NCBI GenBank assembly: GCA_021292105.1
Contig: CM037870.1
Location: forward strand, 67,807,260 to 67,871,259
Length of the DNA stretch: 64,000 nucleotides
Reading direction: 5' to 3'
Origin: Anadara kagoshimensis
Lineage: Eukaryota; Mollusca; Bivalvia; Arcoida; Arcidae
Shown here: positions 11,411 to 23,049 of the stretch, in pieces
Position numbering within the stretch: the stretch's first letter is position 1
Layout: each line of letters begins with the position of its first letter
The notes under the pieces: model-generated
Databases searched by the model: none
What the model was told of the DNA's origin: nothing
The model's input: only the letters and a program-made list of their open reading frames with translations
Translations under genes and position numbers: made by a program

Positions 11411-12060
11411 TCCATGTCCAAACTACAGTCCCAAATCAAAACAAACATACCAATTCATGTCCAAACTATAATCCCAAAGCAAAGTAAAAACAGGCAAACC
11501 AATCCATGTCCCTCGGCCAACTACAACCCCAAAAGCAAATTCAAAACAAACATACCAATCCATGTCCAAACTATAATCCCAAAGCAACGTAAAAAATAAA
11601 CATACTTCATGTCCAAACTATAATCCCAAAGCAAAGTATAAACAAACACAACAATCCATGTCCAAACTACAATCCCAAAGCAAAGAAAAACAAACATACC
11701 AATTCATGTCCACACTACAATCCCAAAGCAAAGAAAAACAAACATACCAATCCATGTCCACACTACAATCCCAAAGCAAAGAAAAACAAACATACCAATC
11801 CATGTCCACACTACAATCCCAAAGCAAAGAAAAACAAACATACCAATCCATGTCCACACTACAATCCCAAAGCAAAGAAAAACAAACATACCAATCCATG
11901 TCTAAACCATAATCCCAAACCAAAGAAAAACAAACATACCAATCCATGTCTAAACCATAATCCCAAAGCAAAGTAAAAACAAAAATACTAATCCATGTCC
12001 AAACTACAACCCCAAAGCAATGTAAAAATAAACATACCAACCCATGTCAAAACCACAACC
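11411..12060 (-). repeat. 48-bp tandem array, about 13 units
   Basis: The plus strand repeats aatccatgtccacactacaa / tcccaaagcaaagaaaaaca / aacatacc, 48 bases. Central units (about 11700-11890) are nearly identical and edge units are divergent. The reverse complement of the unit is the 3' end of dispersed repeat R (trailing ggacatggattggtatgttt), so the array looks like an amplified element terminus. The unit length is a multiple of three, so it gives open frames with 16-residue repeats on both strands; I regard these as non-coding. Confidence 0.9.
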
Positions 12061-13280
12061 CCAAAGCAAAAAATTGAAGCTGGCAAATAACGTGAAACAA
12101 TTGTACTTCCACCAAGGAAGTGAGGCCGGGTGCTTCGAAAAGGGTGGTAATCACCAACTGTTTATCTCGCGACATCCCGCACGTGTATATAATCAAAATG
12201 TGGAATACTCGGAACATGTAACTATGAGACGTCATGTATATCTAGAATATTTTTGGATACAGAGACATTGTACTTATCAACAAAAGGAAGCTCATCCGCA
12301 TAACACATATATATCCAATGACATATTCTGATACCTAATGTGATATCAGTTATAATTTTTTAGACACAGTAACAATTTCGAACTACATATTTTATACAAT
12401 TTGCACCGTCATATATTAGTACATTGTGTGTATCTATATAATATATAAACTCTAAGATTAGTTGGTATACTGAAGTTTTTAACAAGAGTTCTACAAATTT
12501 CAAACACTTATAAATTTGAATGAATATATGCTGTGAAGTCATTTAATTTAATTTAGTGTCCAATTTTAGTGGTTCTTGCAAAAATACAATTTGATGGGGT
12601 TTTTTGTGTGTCTGTTTAACTATATCGTTAAATTGTAAATTTTTGGGTCTGCATATCCACTTAGCAATGCAAATCTGGCTACCATAAAAATTGATTATTA
12701 CATATGCAGGAGTACAAGTTAATTTAACATGAGTAAGTATCAAAGCTGAAAACACGATATATAAAGCTTAAGTGTATCGAGTGTATTTTACACTGTGAAC
12801 TTTAATAGCCTTGGGTTTTAATAGGTCATTCGTAAAACAGTTCTTATTTTTTTCCAGAAAAACGCAGTCCCTTTAGTTTCAACAATATCTTATCATAAAA
12901 AGCAATATACAATTCAACATACAAACATATAGAAATGGACCCAGGAACAAGCCGGGAATGCCCATATTAACCCGTTTCCATAGCAACTGTGAAGAACAAA
13001 ATTAAATGGCTATAAGTATAACTAATATAAGAGCGTTACATATCAGAAATACACACCAAGTTTTGTCATTCCGGAGTTTAATCGTGTCTGTATCGGATCT
13101 TTATAGTTACATGTAGATAGAAACTTGGACCGTTTGCGGCATTATAGAATCACAAGTATCATGACTGTATGGTCATCACAATAATTAATACTGCAAATAA
13201 ACTGTAGAAGATCTCCGCCATAAATTGTCCAATTTTCTTTAAACCTTACACACGTAGCTGTTTGATAAGAATGATCTTTC
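12061..13280. other. Gene-free AT-rich stretch
   Basis: No coding exon, RNA gene or defined repeat is visible. Short open frames lack domain features. Confidence 0.5.
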
Positions 13281-13455
13281 GTGTGAGAATGCAGTCCGGT
13301 TTCCTCCTCCAATAACTGGCCGCCTTGAGAAAAGGTGAAAGAATCTTGGCTGATACGTTAAGCCAATACTCTATTCTTGTGAGCTGGCAAACTTTCTCAC
13401 ACTAGAGTCTGTCTAAGAGAGGTTCGAGAATAGGCGGCCAGGCGTTGTAATCCGT
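13281..13455. repeat. Two SINE pieces in opposite orientation
   Basis: 13281-13370 reads as SINE body and tail on the plus strand (gtgtgagaatgcagtccggt / ttcctcctcc, then gaatcttggctgatacgtta). 13371-13455 reads as a SINE head on the minus strand (gtaatccgtaagc and the reverse of a gaggttcgag box B). Head-to-head joining suggests one insertion beside another or a rearrangement. Confidence 0.5.
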
Positions 13456-13950
13456 AAGCACGCATTTGGCGCATTATGTAAAATATATGTACGAGAGTTG
13501 AGAAATACAAATTCATAGGGTCTTGCGCTACAAACATTCAGAAAAATAATTGTGGCAATAAATTCCTTTGCTGATATAAACTTAATTAATTCAATTAGTT
13601 AAAATTTAATGTTTCAAATATGAAACAATTATCAATTTACATTATTTTTCTACAGTTACAGTTGATGGTCAAAGCTTGTGCTTGTTGCTTTTATTGTAAT
13701 GTCGATTAACATTAGCGAAGAAGATCAAGTTTATCAATCTTTTAGGATTCATGCGCGAATGTGATTTATATTCTGTCTTGTACTAGCGAGCACTGTATGT
13801 TGCTAGTTTACGGAGTTAGTATGTCTCAGACAAGCACGCCAAGCACAAGCACACCACTCTCCCAGTCATATAACACTGAATCGGGTTAACCAGCTCGAAG
13901 TTCTGTCCTCCTAATACCATTTGCCAAGCGAGGATTTAAAAGTCTGAAAT

Positions 13951-13999
13951 GTTCTGATTGGCTAAAAGTTATAGTACAAAAAGATTAGCCAATCAGAAC
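13951..13999. repeat. 15-bp perfect inverted repeat carrying CCAAT boxes
   Basis: gttctgattggctaa (13951-13965) and ttagccaatcagaac (13985-13999) are exact reverse complements around 19 bases. Each arm contains a full CCAAT box with flanks resembling an NF-Y site. No start codon of a gene lies nearby. Confidence 0.7.
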
Positions 14000-15109
14000 G
14001 CTTACCGTAATTCGGTGCGGGATCAAAATTACCAGTTGACTGCGGTCATGTCAGAATGTGCAACGGTCAAATAAAGTTTAGGCCCCGTTACACGGTTTAG
14101 AGAATACAATGACGGACATTGCATACATCATTCTTTAGCGCAACATATGTAGAAAAGACTGGTGTATGTTGCGTTTTTAATTCCCCAGCATTACGTCAAA
14201 AACAAAGAAAAGCCAAGGGGGTCAACGTTTTGGATAGCGTGAAGATGAAGACATTGTGTTATGTTTTGGTATAGAGTGTAATTATTAATATCAGAAACAA
14301 TTGCCTTTGAGTTCAACTGATATATTTATAATTTTTTCAGAAATCTTATTTTGAATTTGTTTTAATCTTGAAAGAAATTTAAAACTTATACCCAAACAGT
14401 GGTCACCATTCGTATCTCTTTTATGGCCTACGAGGCTAAAGCTGCTGTTTCGGAGCTTGGATTGCATGTCCAGTCGTTGGAGCAGCCACTTAATGACTTC
14501 ATAAGCAACCCATTGCAAGTTGAGCTATCAATGGCATTTATAGCTTATATAATTTATAAACATATTGTTTAGAACAAAAATACAAAATATTTCCTATCAT
14601 CGGAAATACAAAACAACCACTTCTTCGAGTCCAATTTAAACAACATGGACTACATGAAATAAGCTATCTGTATTTGTTCAGAGCTTTTCTATTTCAATAT
14701 TAAAATTAAAAACGCAGTACCATAAACAATGATTATGTTACATACAGCAGATGATACAACCAGATTTAATTTCCTAGTACATCATTGTTTTAGGAATTTC
14801 AGTGATCAAATTGAAAAAAATTAGTCATTTTCCCCCAGAAGAAACTACCTTTATTCGATAGTAATTTTAGGAAAACAAAATCACTGATAAAGCAACCCCA
14901 ACAAGTTTGTGTTTAATGGACTCATTGGTCGACAGTATGGTTGTATTCCCTTATACTGTCCGATGTTCGCCCTTTAATGTATGTTTCAAAAGGTTATTTT
15001 TTTCTTTAAAAAACAAAATCAAAATAAAAGCTAGAGGTTTGAAATTCTTTCATACAAATACTTTGGTTTTTAAGACGTTCTGCTTCTACACATATTTCTA
15101 TGTTGAATT
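14000..15109. other. Gene-free stretch before the 26-bp array
   Basis: No exon or RNA gene is recognised. An open frame starting at 14907 runs into the array and stays open only because the 26-bp unit has no stop in any plus-strand frame. Confidence 0.5.
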
Positions 15110-16675
15110 GTGCATATGGAGGTACAGTACAGGCCGGTCATATGGAAGTACAGTTCAGGCCGGTCATATGGAGGTACAGTACAGGCCGGTCATATGGAGG
15201 TACAGTACAGGCCGGTCATATGGAAGTACAGTACAGGCCGGTCATATGGAAGTACAGTACAGGCCGGTCATATGGAAGTACAGTACAGGCCGGTCATATG
15301 GAGGTACAGTACAGGCCGGTCATATGGAGGTACAGTACAGGCCGGTCATATGGAAGTACAGTACAGGCCGGTCATATGAATGTACAGTACAGGCCGGTCA
15401 TATGGAGGTACAGTACAGGCCGGTCATATGGAGGTACAGTACAGGCCGGTCATATGGAAGTACAGTACAGGCCGGTCATATGGAGGTACAGTACAGGCCG
15501 GTCATATGGAAGTACATTACAGGCCGGTCATATGGAGGTACAGTACAGGCCGGTCATATGGAAGTACAGTACAGGCCGGTCATATTGAAGTACAGTACAG
15601 GCCGGTCATATGGAGGTACAGTACAGGCCGGTCATATGGAAGTACAGTACAGGCCGGTCATATGGAAGCACAGTACAGGCCGGTCATATGGAAGTACAGT
15701 ACAGGCCGGTCATATGGAGGTACAGTACAGGCCGGTCATATGGAAGTACAGTACAGGCCGGTCATATGAAGGTACAGTACAGGCCGGTCATATGGAAGTA
15801 CAGTACAGGCCGTTCATATGGAAGTACAGTACAGGCCGGTCATATGGAAGTACAGTACAGGCCGGTCATATGGAAGTACAGTACAGGCCGGTCATATGGA
15901 GGTACAGTACAGGCCGGTCATATGGAGGTACACTACAGGCCGGTCATATGGAAGTACAGTACAGGCCGGTCATATGGAAGTACAGTACAGACCGGTCATA
16001 TGGAGGTACAGTACAGGCCGGTCATATGGAGGTACAGTACAGGCCGGCCATATGGAAGTACAGTACAGGCCGGTCATATGGAGGTACAGTACAGGCCGGT
16101 CATATGGAGGTACAGTACAGGCCGGTCATATGGAGGTACAGTACAGGCCGGTCATATGGAAGTACAGTACAGACCGGTCATATGGAAGTACAGTACAGAC
16201 CGGTCATATGGAAGTACAGTACAGGCCGGTCATATGGAGGTACAGTACAGGCCGGTCATATGGAGGTACAGTACAGGCCGGTCATATGGAAGTACAGTAC
16301 AGACCGGTCATATGGAAGTAAAGTACAGGCCGGTCATATGGAAGTACAGTACAGGCCGGTCATATGGAAGTACAGTACAGGCCGGTCATATGGAAGTACA
16401 GTACAGGCCGGTCATATGGAAGTACAGTAGAGGCCGGTCATATGGAAGTACAGTACAGGCCGGTCATATGGAGGTACAGTACAGGCCGGTCATATGGAGG
16501 TACAGTACAGGCCGGTCATATGGAAGTACAGTACAGGCCAGTCATATGGAAGTACAGTACAGGCCGGTCATATGGAGGTACAGTACAGGCCGGTCATATG
16601 GAGGTACAGTACAGGCCGGTCATATGGAGGTACAGTACAGGCCGTTCATATGGAAGTACAGTACAGGCCGGTCTA
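15110..16675 (+). repeat. 26-bp satellite array, about 60 units
   Basis: The unit is gtacagtacaggccggtcat plus atggaR, 26 bases, with R = A or G as the main variant. Rare variants include cgttcat, agaccgg, cattaca and tgaatgt. Three units make 78 bases, so all three plus frames stay open for hundreds of codons, and a 507-codon frame spans most of the array. These are low-complexity by-products, not genes. The right end runs without a break into MITE-1 copy c, whose first bases equal the unit core, so the unit derives from the MITE-1 end. Confidence 0.95.
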
Positions 16676-16870
16676 GAGTTTAATACAGAACTAACGAAAC
16701 GAAGTCGAATCTCGGCTGTTATAGGGAGAGCTGGTGGCCGATAAGATTTCGAGAGATATTAAACAGCTACCGACAAACTGTCGAGATGTAGCTTAAGAAG
16801 GGCCGAAAAGAGCTGTTGATTCGGCACTAATTCGTATTAAACTTTCGATAGGCTCGTATTTGTATTGTAC
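16656..16870. mobile_element. MITE-1 copy c, fused to the satellite
   Basis: The left end gtacagtacaggccggtcta overlaps the last array unit. The right end attaaactttcgataggctc / gtatttgtattgtac is the inverse. The middle has the family motifs tcgaatctcgg and gtggccgata. Confidence 0.75.
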
Positions 16871-16928
16871 ATATTGCCTGGTTAGAACCGAACAAATGTT
16901 CACAGAAGGGCAAACACTTATTATTGTC

Positions 16929-17013
16929 ATTAATGTCATTTTATAAATTTTTGAATTTCTAAATGAAATATTTCAAAATTTAACAAAATTCAAAAATTTA
17001 TAATATGACATTA
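16929..17013. repeat. AT-rich inverted repeat
   Basis: aatgtcattttataaatttt / tgaattt and its near reverse complement aaattcaaaaatttataata / tgacatta flank about 30 bases. It could be a small foldback element. Confidence 0.6.
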
Positions 17014-17554
17014 GTCACCAAATTCGAGCTTTTGGGTATTTCTTCCTTCGTCCTTAAATCTTAAACCCATTCTTGGTTGCCTTGACAATAGATTGGATCA
17101 CGAGCAAATAATAACTAATGCAACCAAGAACACAAAACCACCCAACGAACGAAATCGGGAAAGAAGACAAGATTAACAAGCTCATATTGATCCCACTCAT
17201 TATAAAACCCCGGTGGTGTGGTTAAATGTCTTTTACAAAACACATATTTAAATAAACTTTGTTTTACCAAAGACCAAATCAAATCCACTCTGGACAGATG
17301 CATATACATGTACATAAGTTCGCTTTTGTTTCTGGGTCTTTTGGTTTTATTTTAGAACTGACTACATGTCTCGATAAGTGAAAAATTCAGTCGTGACATG
17401 AAACACCATTCCAAGATGAATGTATAACAGGGGATTTAAAAAAATGAAAACTTAAAAGATGATTGAATATTGTTATTTTTATTTTATTTTGTTTATTGTA
17501 ATAGAAAAAATAATAAATACAAACAAACGAACGCACGCATACAGACATAGAAAA

Positions 17555-17559
17555 TCTCT

Positions 17560-17592
<33 letters not shown>
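17555..17592. repeat. (CT)n microsatellite
   Basis: A run of ctctct with two interruptions. The minus-strand open frame through it is only a GA-repeat translation. Confidence 0.9.
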
Positions 17593-17594
<2 letters not shown>

Positions 17595-17646
17595 CTCACC
17601 ATAACATATGCACCAAATTGTTTATTCAATAAATCTGTCTGGCCGC

Positions 17647-17825
17647 GGTTTCACAATCATCCCTTAACAAACGTAATCCTTGAATTGAATTTTGCCAATT
17701 TCAATATGTAAAGAGTTACAGGAATTGCAATCAACTTGTTGTTTCAGATCTCTTAAATTGTATCTTTTAATCCAAAGTGAATAAATTTTCAGTACCATGA
17801 AGAAAATTGTATGTTTGTGAAACCG
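17647..17825. mobile_element. MITE-3 copy c (divergent)
   Basis: The left end ggtttcacaatcatccctta / ac and the right end gtttgtgaaaccggt match the MITE-3 ends. The interior is not clearly alignable. Confidence 0.4.
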
Positions 17826-18020
17826 GTTGGTAGTTTTGTAATAATTTGAAATCATTCATAGCTATCACTGACGTCAATCGTTTAAATTACTTATCGCACA
17901 GGGGACTTATGCAACTTGAAACTATAGCTTATAACAAGCCAGCAAGAGTGAAGCTTAGCTTCATATTCTAAACATCCATGCTGTTACATCATGCAAAATT
18001 TTCGGCTTCAGAATTCTGCA

Positions 18021-18285
18021 ATAGGCAACCAACATCGACCGGTCTTCTTGACTTTTCAGTAGGGAAGTACACCCAATACGTATACATGGGCAGTGTTAGG
18101 CATCAAATGTCTGTCTTGATGAAAATCAAATGTCTTTTCTATACATAAATGTATTTTGTGATGAATTTTAATGAAGTTTTCGATATTGTGATACTTGAAT
18201 CGTATTTAACACAAAAATAAATAATTTTCATCACAGGCACTCTTTAAAGGTCAAGCGGACTGGTCAATGTTGTTTGCCTATACTA
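18021..18285. mobile_element. MITE-2 copy a, just past the 3' end of gene B
   Basis: The left end ataggcaaccaacatcgacc / ggtcttcttgactttt is inverted at the right end as aaaggtcaagcggactggtc / aatgttgtttgcctata. The same 36-base ends bound 35287-35545 and 37455-37684. The interior is AT-rich and non-coding. Confidence 0.7.
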
Positions 18286-18352
18286 AACTTTGGCCATGAT
18301 ATATTGTTTATATACTATTTTCATCATAATTTAAGTCCTTTATGGAATTGAA

Positions 18353-21300
18353 TTACAACTCGTCATGTTTGGGACCACTGAATTCATCAAATGATATTTT
18401 CCCGTCCTTGTCCTTATCCTCATATTTAAATAAATCTTGCAATATTTTTTGGTTCTGTTTTGCTGCTAAATCAACCGGTATTCCATTTCCCATGGCTTGT
18501 CGTGTCAGATACATTGCCATCTAAAATAAAATAAAATAAAATAAAATAAGGTAAAATAAAATAAAATAATATACCGTCAAATCATTTTTTTCCTTGGTTT
18601 CTAATTTTTTTGGCTCTAAGAGAAAAATCATTTCATGGGGCTTTAGATTTGTGGTTTGTTTGTTCTTTAATAGTAAGTAGATGTACTATAACCACACCAA
18701 TGGACATTAATTCTAGTCACGGTCCGCCGAAAGTCGGTATTTTCTAAACATTATCCTAAATTTACACTGGTATACATCTTCTCGCCTTTCAAAGCAGCTA
18801 CAACTAATATAATTGTGTTCGCCAGGGAACCGCGAGGTACCCATCTTTAGAGTGGAACAGCATTGTCTATTGGCAATGCAATGACATCATTTGGCGTTTT
18901 CAAATGATGTCATTGCTTGAATTTGCGATGTAAACGAAATTAATTTTGGCGCTTTGCGAGATGTCAAAAAATAAATACGGGGCATTATAATTAGGTTTTA
19001 CTGTACATATATTAGATAACAAACAATACACTTACTTCGTCTATAGACAAGTGTGAATCGCTATTAATGTCGATCATTTTGAAGACATTTGGTACTTTTG
19101 GTCCATCTGCTACTTGAACAAGTTCTGTCTCAAAGATGAGGTTAGCATTTGGTGGAATTATATCACCTATGTAATAAAACAAATAAATGTATGACATTAA
19201 AAATTACGAATTAGTGTAATTAAAATTCATTAACTCATAATGCAGGTCTGTGGATCAACAAGGCCAAGCTGTCTGCCTTAACGATGGTAATTTACTTTTT
19301 AAATGAAGCAATAAGTAAATCATTATCATTAAAGCAAATAGTTTGGCCTAGTATCACTCGGACAGACTTTTATAATAAAGTAACACCTTTCATGTCATTT
19401 CATTTTAAGATGCCTTACTCAGGAAGTACCTAGTGTTTGTCAGATCGCTTGTCGAAGACCTTTTATTTTCCTTTTTTTTTAATTTTGACAACACTAGAAT
19501 GCAGATGTCATAAATTTGATGAAAATTAAGTTTTTATATGCTGTCTTCAATTTCTGGATCACCAAGTAAGTAACAGAACTGATCAATGTTCAACTAAATT
19601 AGCATCGATATGGCGCAGGGATTCAAATATATCTCTGCATCTTCCATCATAACATGACGTCACTAAGACCATTTCTTTTATGCAAAAAAAAAAAAAACAA
19701 AACAGAAAAGATCTGACCAAACAAAATGCTTCAAATAAAGCGTTATGATTGCATGATTGTAAAATTTCAACATACCAATCACGCGTTAAGTATAGACAAG
19801 CAGCTAAACGTACCTGAGCCATGGTCTCCATATGCCAAGTGTGAAGGTACAAACAGTTTACGTCTTTCTCCAACACACATGTCCAGTAAACCCTGCTCCC
19901 ATCCCTTAATAACCTGACCAATACCGATCTGAAAGCTGAAGGGTTTAGCGTCCGGTTTGTCAACACTGAAATCAAATCAATAGAATGCCATGAGAAATTG
20001 TAGAATTTTGAAATCAGAATGTCGTATGTAATATTAATACATGTACTGTAATCAGTGAATAAAATACAGTTAGAATAAGGAATTTGAAATTTGAATTTCA
20101 ATTACAGGGCAAAGTGTAAATATAAAAATGAACAAGATAAAAAGTTGTGATATTGTAAGTCTAATCCTAAAGATTTTTGGATGTTTGATTACGGCAATTA
20201 AACTGTTTATGGGCCTTAAACAGTTTCATGACCGTCATTGTAGTATTGTTGATAAGTATGATGTCCCTGTATCCAAAATTTTAATAGAGATATTTGACGG
20301 GAGGTTAGCCTTCCGGAGCACCGTGACTCACTCTGGTAAATGTTCACGTGCTAGTTCTCAAAGTTTTTACTTGCTTTTGAGATTGTGATTTGAAAATTGA
20401 CTGATACATGCGTGTTAAACTCAATCATAGTGATTGTGAAAACTTTATAAATATATAGAAATGGCGTAATATTTATTAAAACGTCACTTATTATTAGCCA
20501 ATGAACACGGTGCGCCATTGCAAAACTGAAACTACATGCATGTATTTTGGTATGATTTGTTTTGCTCAAAGCTGAAGAAAAATATGTAAAAAAAAATGTC
20601 CCTATACTATCAAACACAGACACTCCTTGTTGTAAGCCTTCTTTTCGACACGATTTACTACCCATAAATTGAAGCAGACTTCAAACCAGATTTTTGGACT
20701 CTTTATGCATTATTATTGATGCATCATTTTATACATTTGTATATTGTTTCATACATATATTACGTTTTGCCCGAGTTGTAACTTAAGGCTTAATAAAGAA
20801 TATGAAAATGAATTATGAATTTGTCCAAATCTGGAGATAATCCGATTTACGAAAATAAACCTTACAGTACAGGCCTGTCAAAGGTTTAACACTGGGCTAG
20901 CGATTTTTAGTGCCGAATCAGTGGCTCATCTTGACCCCTCATAAGCTATAACTTAACAGGTTTTATAATTCAGCTGCTAATCTAATTCTCAGCAGCACGA
21001 CATGTACAACCAAATTTTGACTTTATGTCATCAACTCAGTGTTAAACTGTCGACTTTCTTTACTGCATATACAATAATTGAATACGACACATGTATAAGA
21101 ACCTACATGTATTTTTAGTATAATATCCAATACATATGATAATATTAAATGTTGATACAATATGCACACATATGTTGTCCAATCTGTATTCTTGAATATT
21201 TTATCTATAACATCTGATGTACTTTTTAATGGTTTTCTTGCAATATTTAGATCTTGAAGCTGTTTCATGAGTTTATTATTTTTTTAATATGGAATAAATC

Positions 21301-21774
21301 ATTTCAATATTTCATAAAAATGTCTTTAATGATAATAGCATGCATTTAATATTACAAAGAAATAATTACATTTTGTAATTAAAAATCCCATTGCGAAAAG
21401 TCCTTATTTTACGAATTATTACATGAAATAAGTAAGAAATTAAAACCTTATTCAATATGAAATAAAAAATTAAAATATATTTCTTACCTTGATCAAATTT
21501 GGTTCCATTTTCAAAATATCCGACATAATGTAACGTGATAAGATCGGATTTTTTAGTTTTGCGTTCGCATGTTCCTAGAGGTTCCTTAAAACATCAATTT
21601 TAAGTTTGGGTAAATAGTCTTCATTGGTATTAACAATAGTGTTTTCAGCTGCAGCCTGGGCTGGGTTTTCCGTGGTGGTGGTGGTGTGTGGTGGTGGCGT
21701 CCGCAGTAGGATTACCCCTCACTGCGTTAACACACAACGAACACAGACGTAAAATATGAGCGAGAAGTACGCAT
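18353..21774 (-). CDS. FKBP gene B: FKBP14-like gene with a disrupted exon 1
   Basis: Exons 2-4 are intact: 19965-19814, 19166-19036 and 18520-18353, with the same phases as gene A. They encode the rest of the FKBP domain (VIKGWEQG with the pocket Trp, DMCVGERR, AYG), two EF-hands and the ER signal KHDEL. Exon 1 ends at the donor at 21488 and clearly codes for the first FKBP strands (the C-E-R-K region, [13 protein letters not shown]), but not in one frame. A one-base loss at 21586-21587 shifts the frame, the exon ends one base short of phase 2, and a further shift separates a hydrophobic signal-like stretch (about 21770-21710) from a Thr/Pro-rich linker. The start given is an ATG at 21774 and is tentative. 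It could be a pseudogene or a locally poor assembly; the clean exons 2-4 favour a recent or artefactual break. Confidence 0.75.
18524..18569. repeat. (AAAAT)n microsatellite
   Basis: An aaaat pentamer run with one gg interruption, directly upstream of the exon 4 acceptor of gene B. Confidence 0.85.
18878..18916. repeat. 16-bp perfect hairpin with TGACATCA core
   Basis: gcaatgacatcatttg (18878-18893) and caaatgatgtcattgc (18901-18916) are exact reverse complements with a seven-base loop. It lies in intron 3 of gene B. The stem core resembles a CREB/AP-1 site. A nearby end aggttttactgta (about 18990-19003) matches the terminus of the element at 38005-38178, so this may be the inside of a related foldback element. 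Confidence 0.7.
20195..20405 (+). repeat. Dispersed repeat family R, copy, in intron 1 of gene B
   Basis: It contains catgaccgtcattgtagtat, gataagtatgatgtccctgt, ccttccggagcaccgtgact and the 3' block ttgcttttgagattgtgatt, in family order. Confidence 0.6.
20864..21066. mobile_element. MITE-1 copy d, in intron 1 of gene B
   Basis: The left end acagtacaggcctgtcaaag / gtttaacactgggctagcga and the right end ctcagtgttaaactgtcgac form the family inverted repeat. Confidence 0.7.
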
Positions 21775-21926
21775 TTTGCCTTGAAGGACGGAATGAATTT
21801 TTTGATTTTGTATTTTCGATTTTTAAATCTGGTCTTAAAACACGTGTCTTTACCGTTATTTTCCACGTCGCCCAGCGATTGGGAAGTAATTTGCATATGA
21901 TGGATTGATTGACATGTTCTATTCAC

Positions 21927-22540
21927 GGTTGATTACCTGTAGATTTTACACCTGATCAACTGTATAATTGATCATTTCTTAAACGATTTTCTTGTTAATC
22001 CCAAAACGTATGTTACACATATAAAAAACAATATCGCCAGCAGCTCTTCCCTTTTAGTCGTTGGAGGAAGTCACACTATTTTGAATGTCTTTCGGTTGTA
22101 ACATTCGAATGTCATGTTCCACTTGTCATTACATGGGAAGTTTTGTAGTAATTTTCCGAAAAAAAAACTACAAAAAATACATGTCGGGATATAGATACAC
22201 GTGGACAAAACGTTAGATCATTATTTATTAATGGACAACTTTTATTGCCCATCAACTTTGCATATTATCCTGGTAACTTGAGTTAAAATGAATATATATC
22301 CGTGGGGATATAAACTTGTACATTTTGTAATTATACTGTATGAACTCAGTTTTGATAGTAACTACTACGAAATGACTGTTCTTTAATTTCGCCATGCACT
22401 CCAAATTTTGAAGGAAAGTCATGGGACAAAAATCAAATACCACCAATCGTTGCATATTGCAATATACGTGTATTACCGTTTATCTATCAAGCCTTTATTT
22501 CAAGGATAAGCAGAGCTGTCGCATACCATTTTTTGAATTT
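21927..22540. other. Upstream region of gene B
   Basis: No coding or RNA feature is recognised. It should include the gene B promoter, but I see no clear TATA or CCAAT element at a fitting distance from the uncertain start. Confidence 0.35.
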
Positions 22541-22542
22541 AT

Positions 22543-22614
22543 TGTCACATACCATTTTTTTTAAATATATCTTATGATTAAATTTTAAAAAATGGTATAT
22601 GACAGTGCAACTAC
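22543..22614. mobile_element. Palindromic mini-element (MITE-4), copy a
   Basis: tgtcacataccatttttttt at the left is inverted as aaaaaatggtatatgaca at the right. The same end, tgtcatataccatttttt, bounds the element at 50655-50721. Confidence 0.65.
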
Positions 22615-22754
22615 TTGCTGGCAGGGATAGACCTGATCACTATCAGGACAATTAGTGGCTTTTAGGCCCAATGGACCGGGTGGAATATTATGTACTATTT
22701 AAGATATTATAATAATCATTTGTTATACAAATGTCATTAAAAACTAACTTATTT

Positions 22755-22985
22755 AGAAATTACCTTAAAACGAATGTCCGTGCACGTGAAGCGTGGAATC
22801 GAAGGTGTAAGAACCTGGCGCCCCCACACGCCCCTCCCTTACATTGCCTAGTGCGCACAGCAAAGCTAAATGTCAACATTTCTGTCAATTCAAATAAATC
22901 TGGTGATGCATCGGTACAAGTGAAATATTCTTGACTGAAACGTTAAATCTCATTCAATAAAGCAACATCGTACTTCCAGCGCAAG
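22755..22985 (+). repeat. SINE 3' part
   Basis: It has acattgcctagtgcgcacag in the body and gtacaagtgaaatattcttg / actgaaacgttaaatctcat / tcaataaa at the tail, matching the SINE at 836-1150. Confidence 0.55.
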
Positions 22986-23049
22986 GCAATCTATTACTTA
23001 GAGTAAACTCTAAATTATGTACGTCAAAAGACAATACCATACATCGATC

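Noticed and set aside
11618..12040. Repeat-protein frames in the 48-bp array on both strands
   Set aside because: The unit length is a multiple of three. Both strands give 16-residue repeats with no signal or domain, as expected from an amplified element end.
15110..16675. CRISPR-like repeat array
   Set aside because: There are no unique spacers. Units are directly adjacent and near identical, and the context is a eukaryotic genome.
14907..16683. Very long open frames (up to 507 codons) across the 26-bp array
   Set aside because: The unit has no plus-strand stop in any frame and 26 is not a multiple of 3, so all three frames stay open with the same 26-residue repeat. There is no splice, promoter or domain evidence.
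17387..17629. Arg/Glu-repeat protein frame
   Set aside because: It is a translation of the (CT)n microsatellite.
19583..20101. 172-codon minus-strand frame around exon 2 of gene B
   Set aside because: It is out of frame with the FKBP exon on the same strand. The coding signal belongs to 19814-19965 in the other frame.
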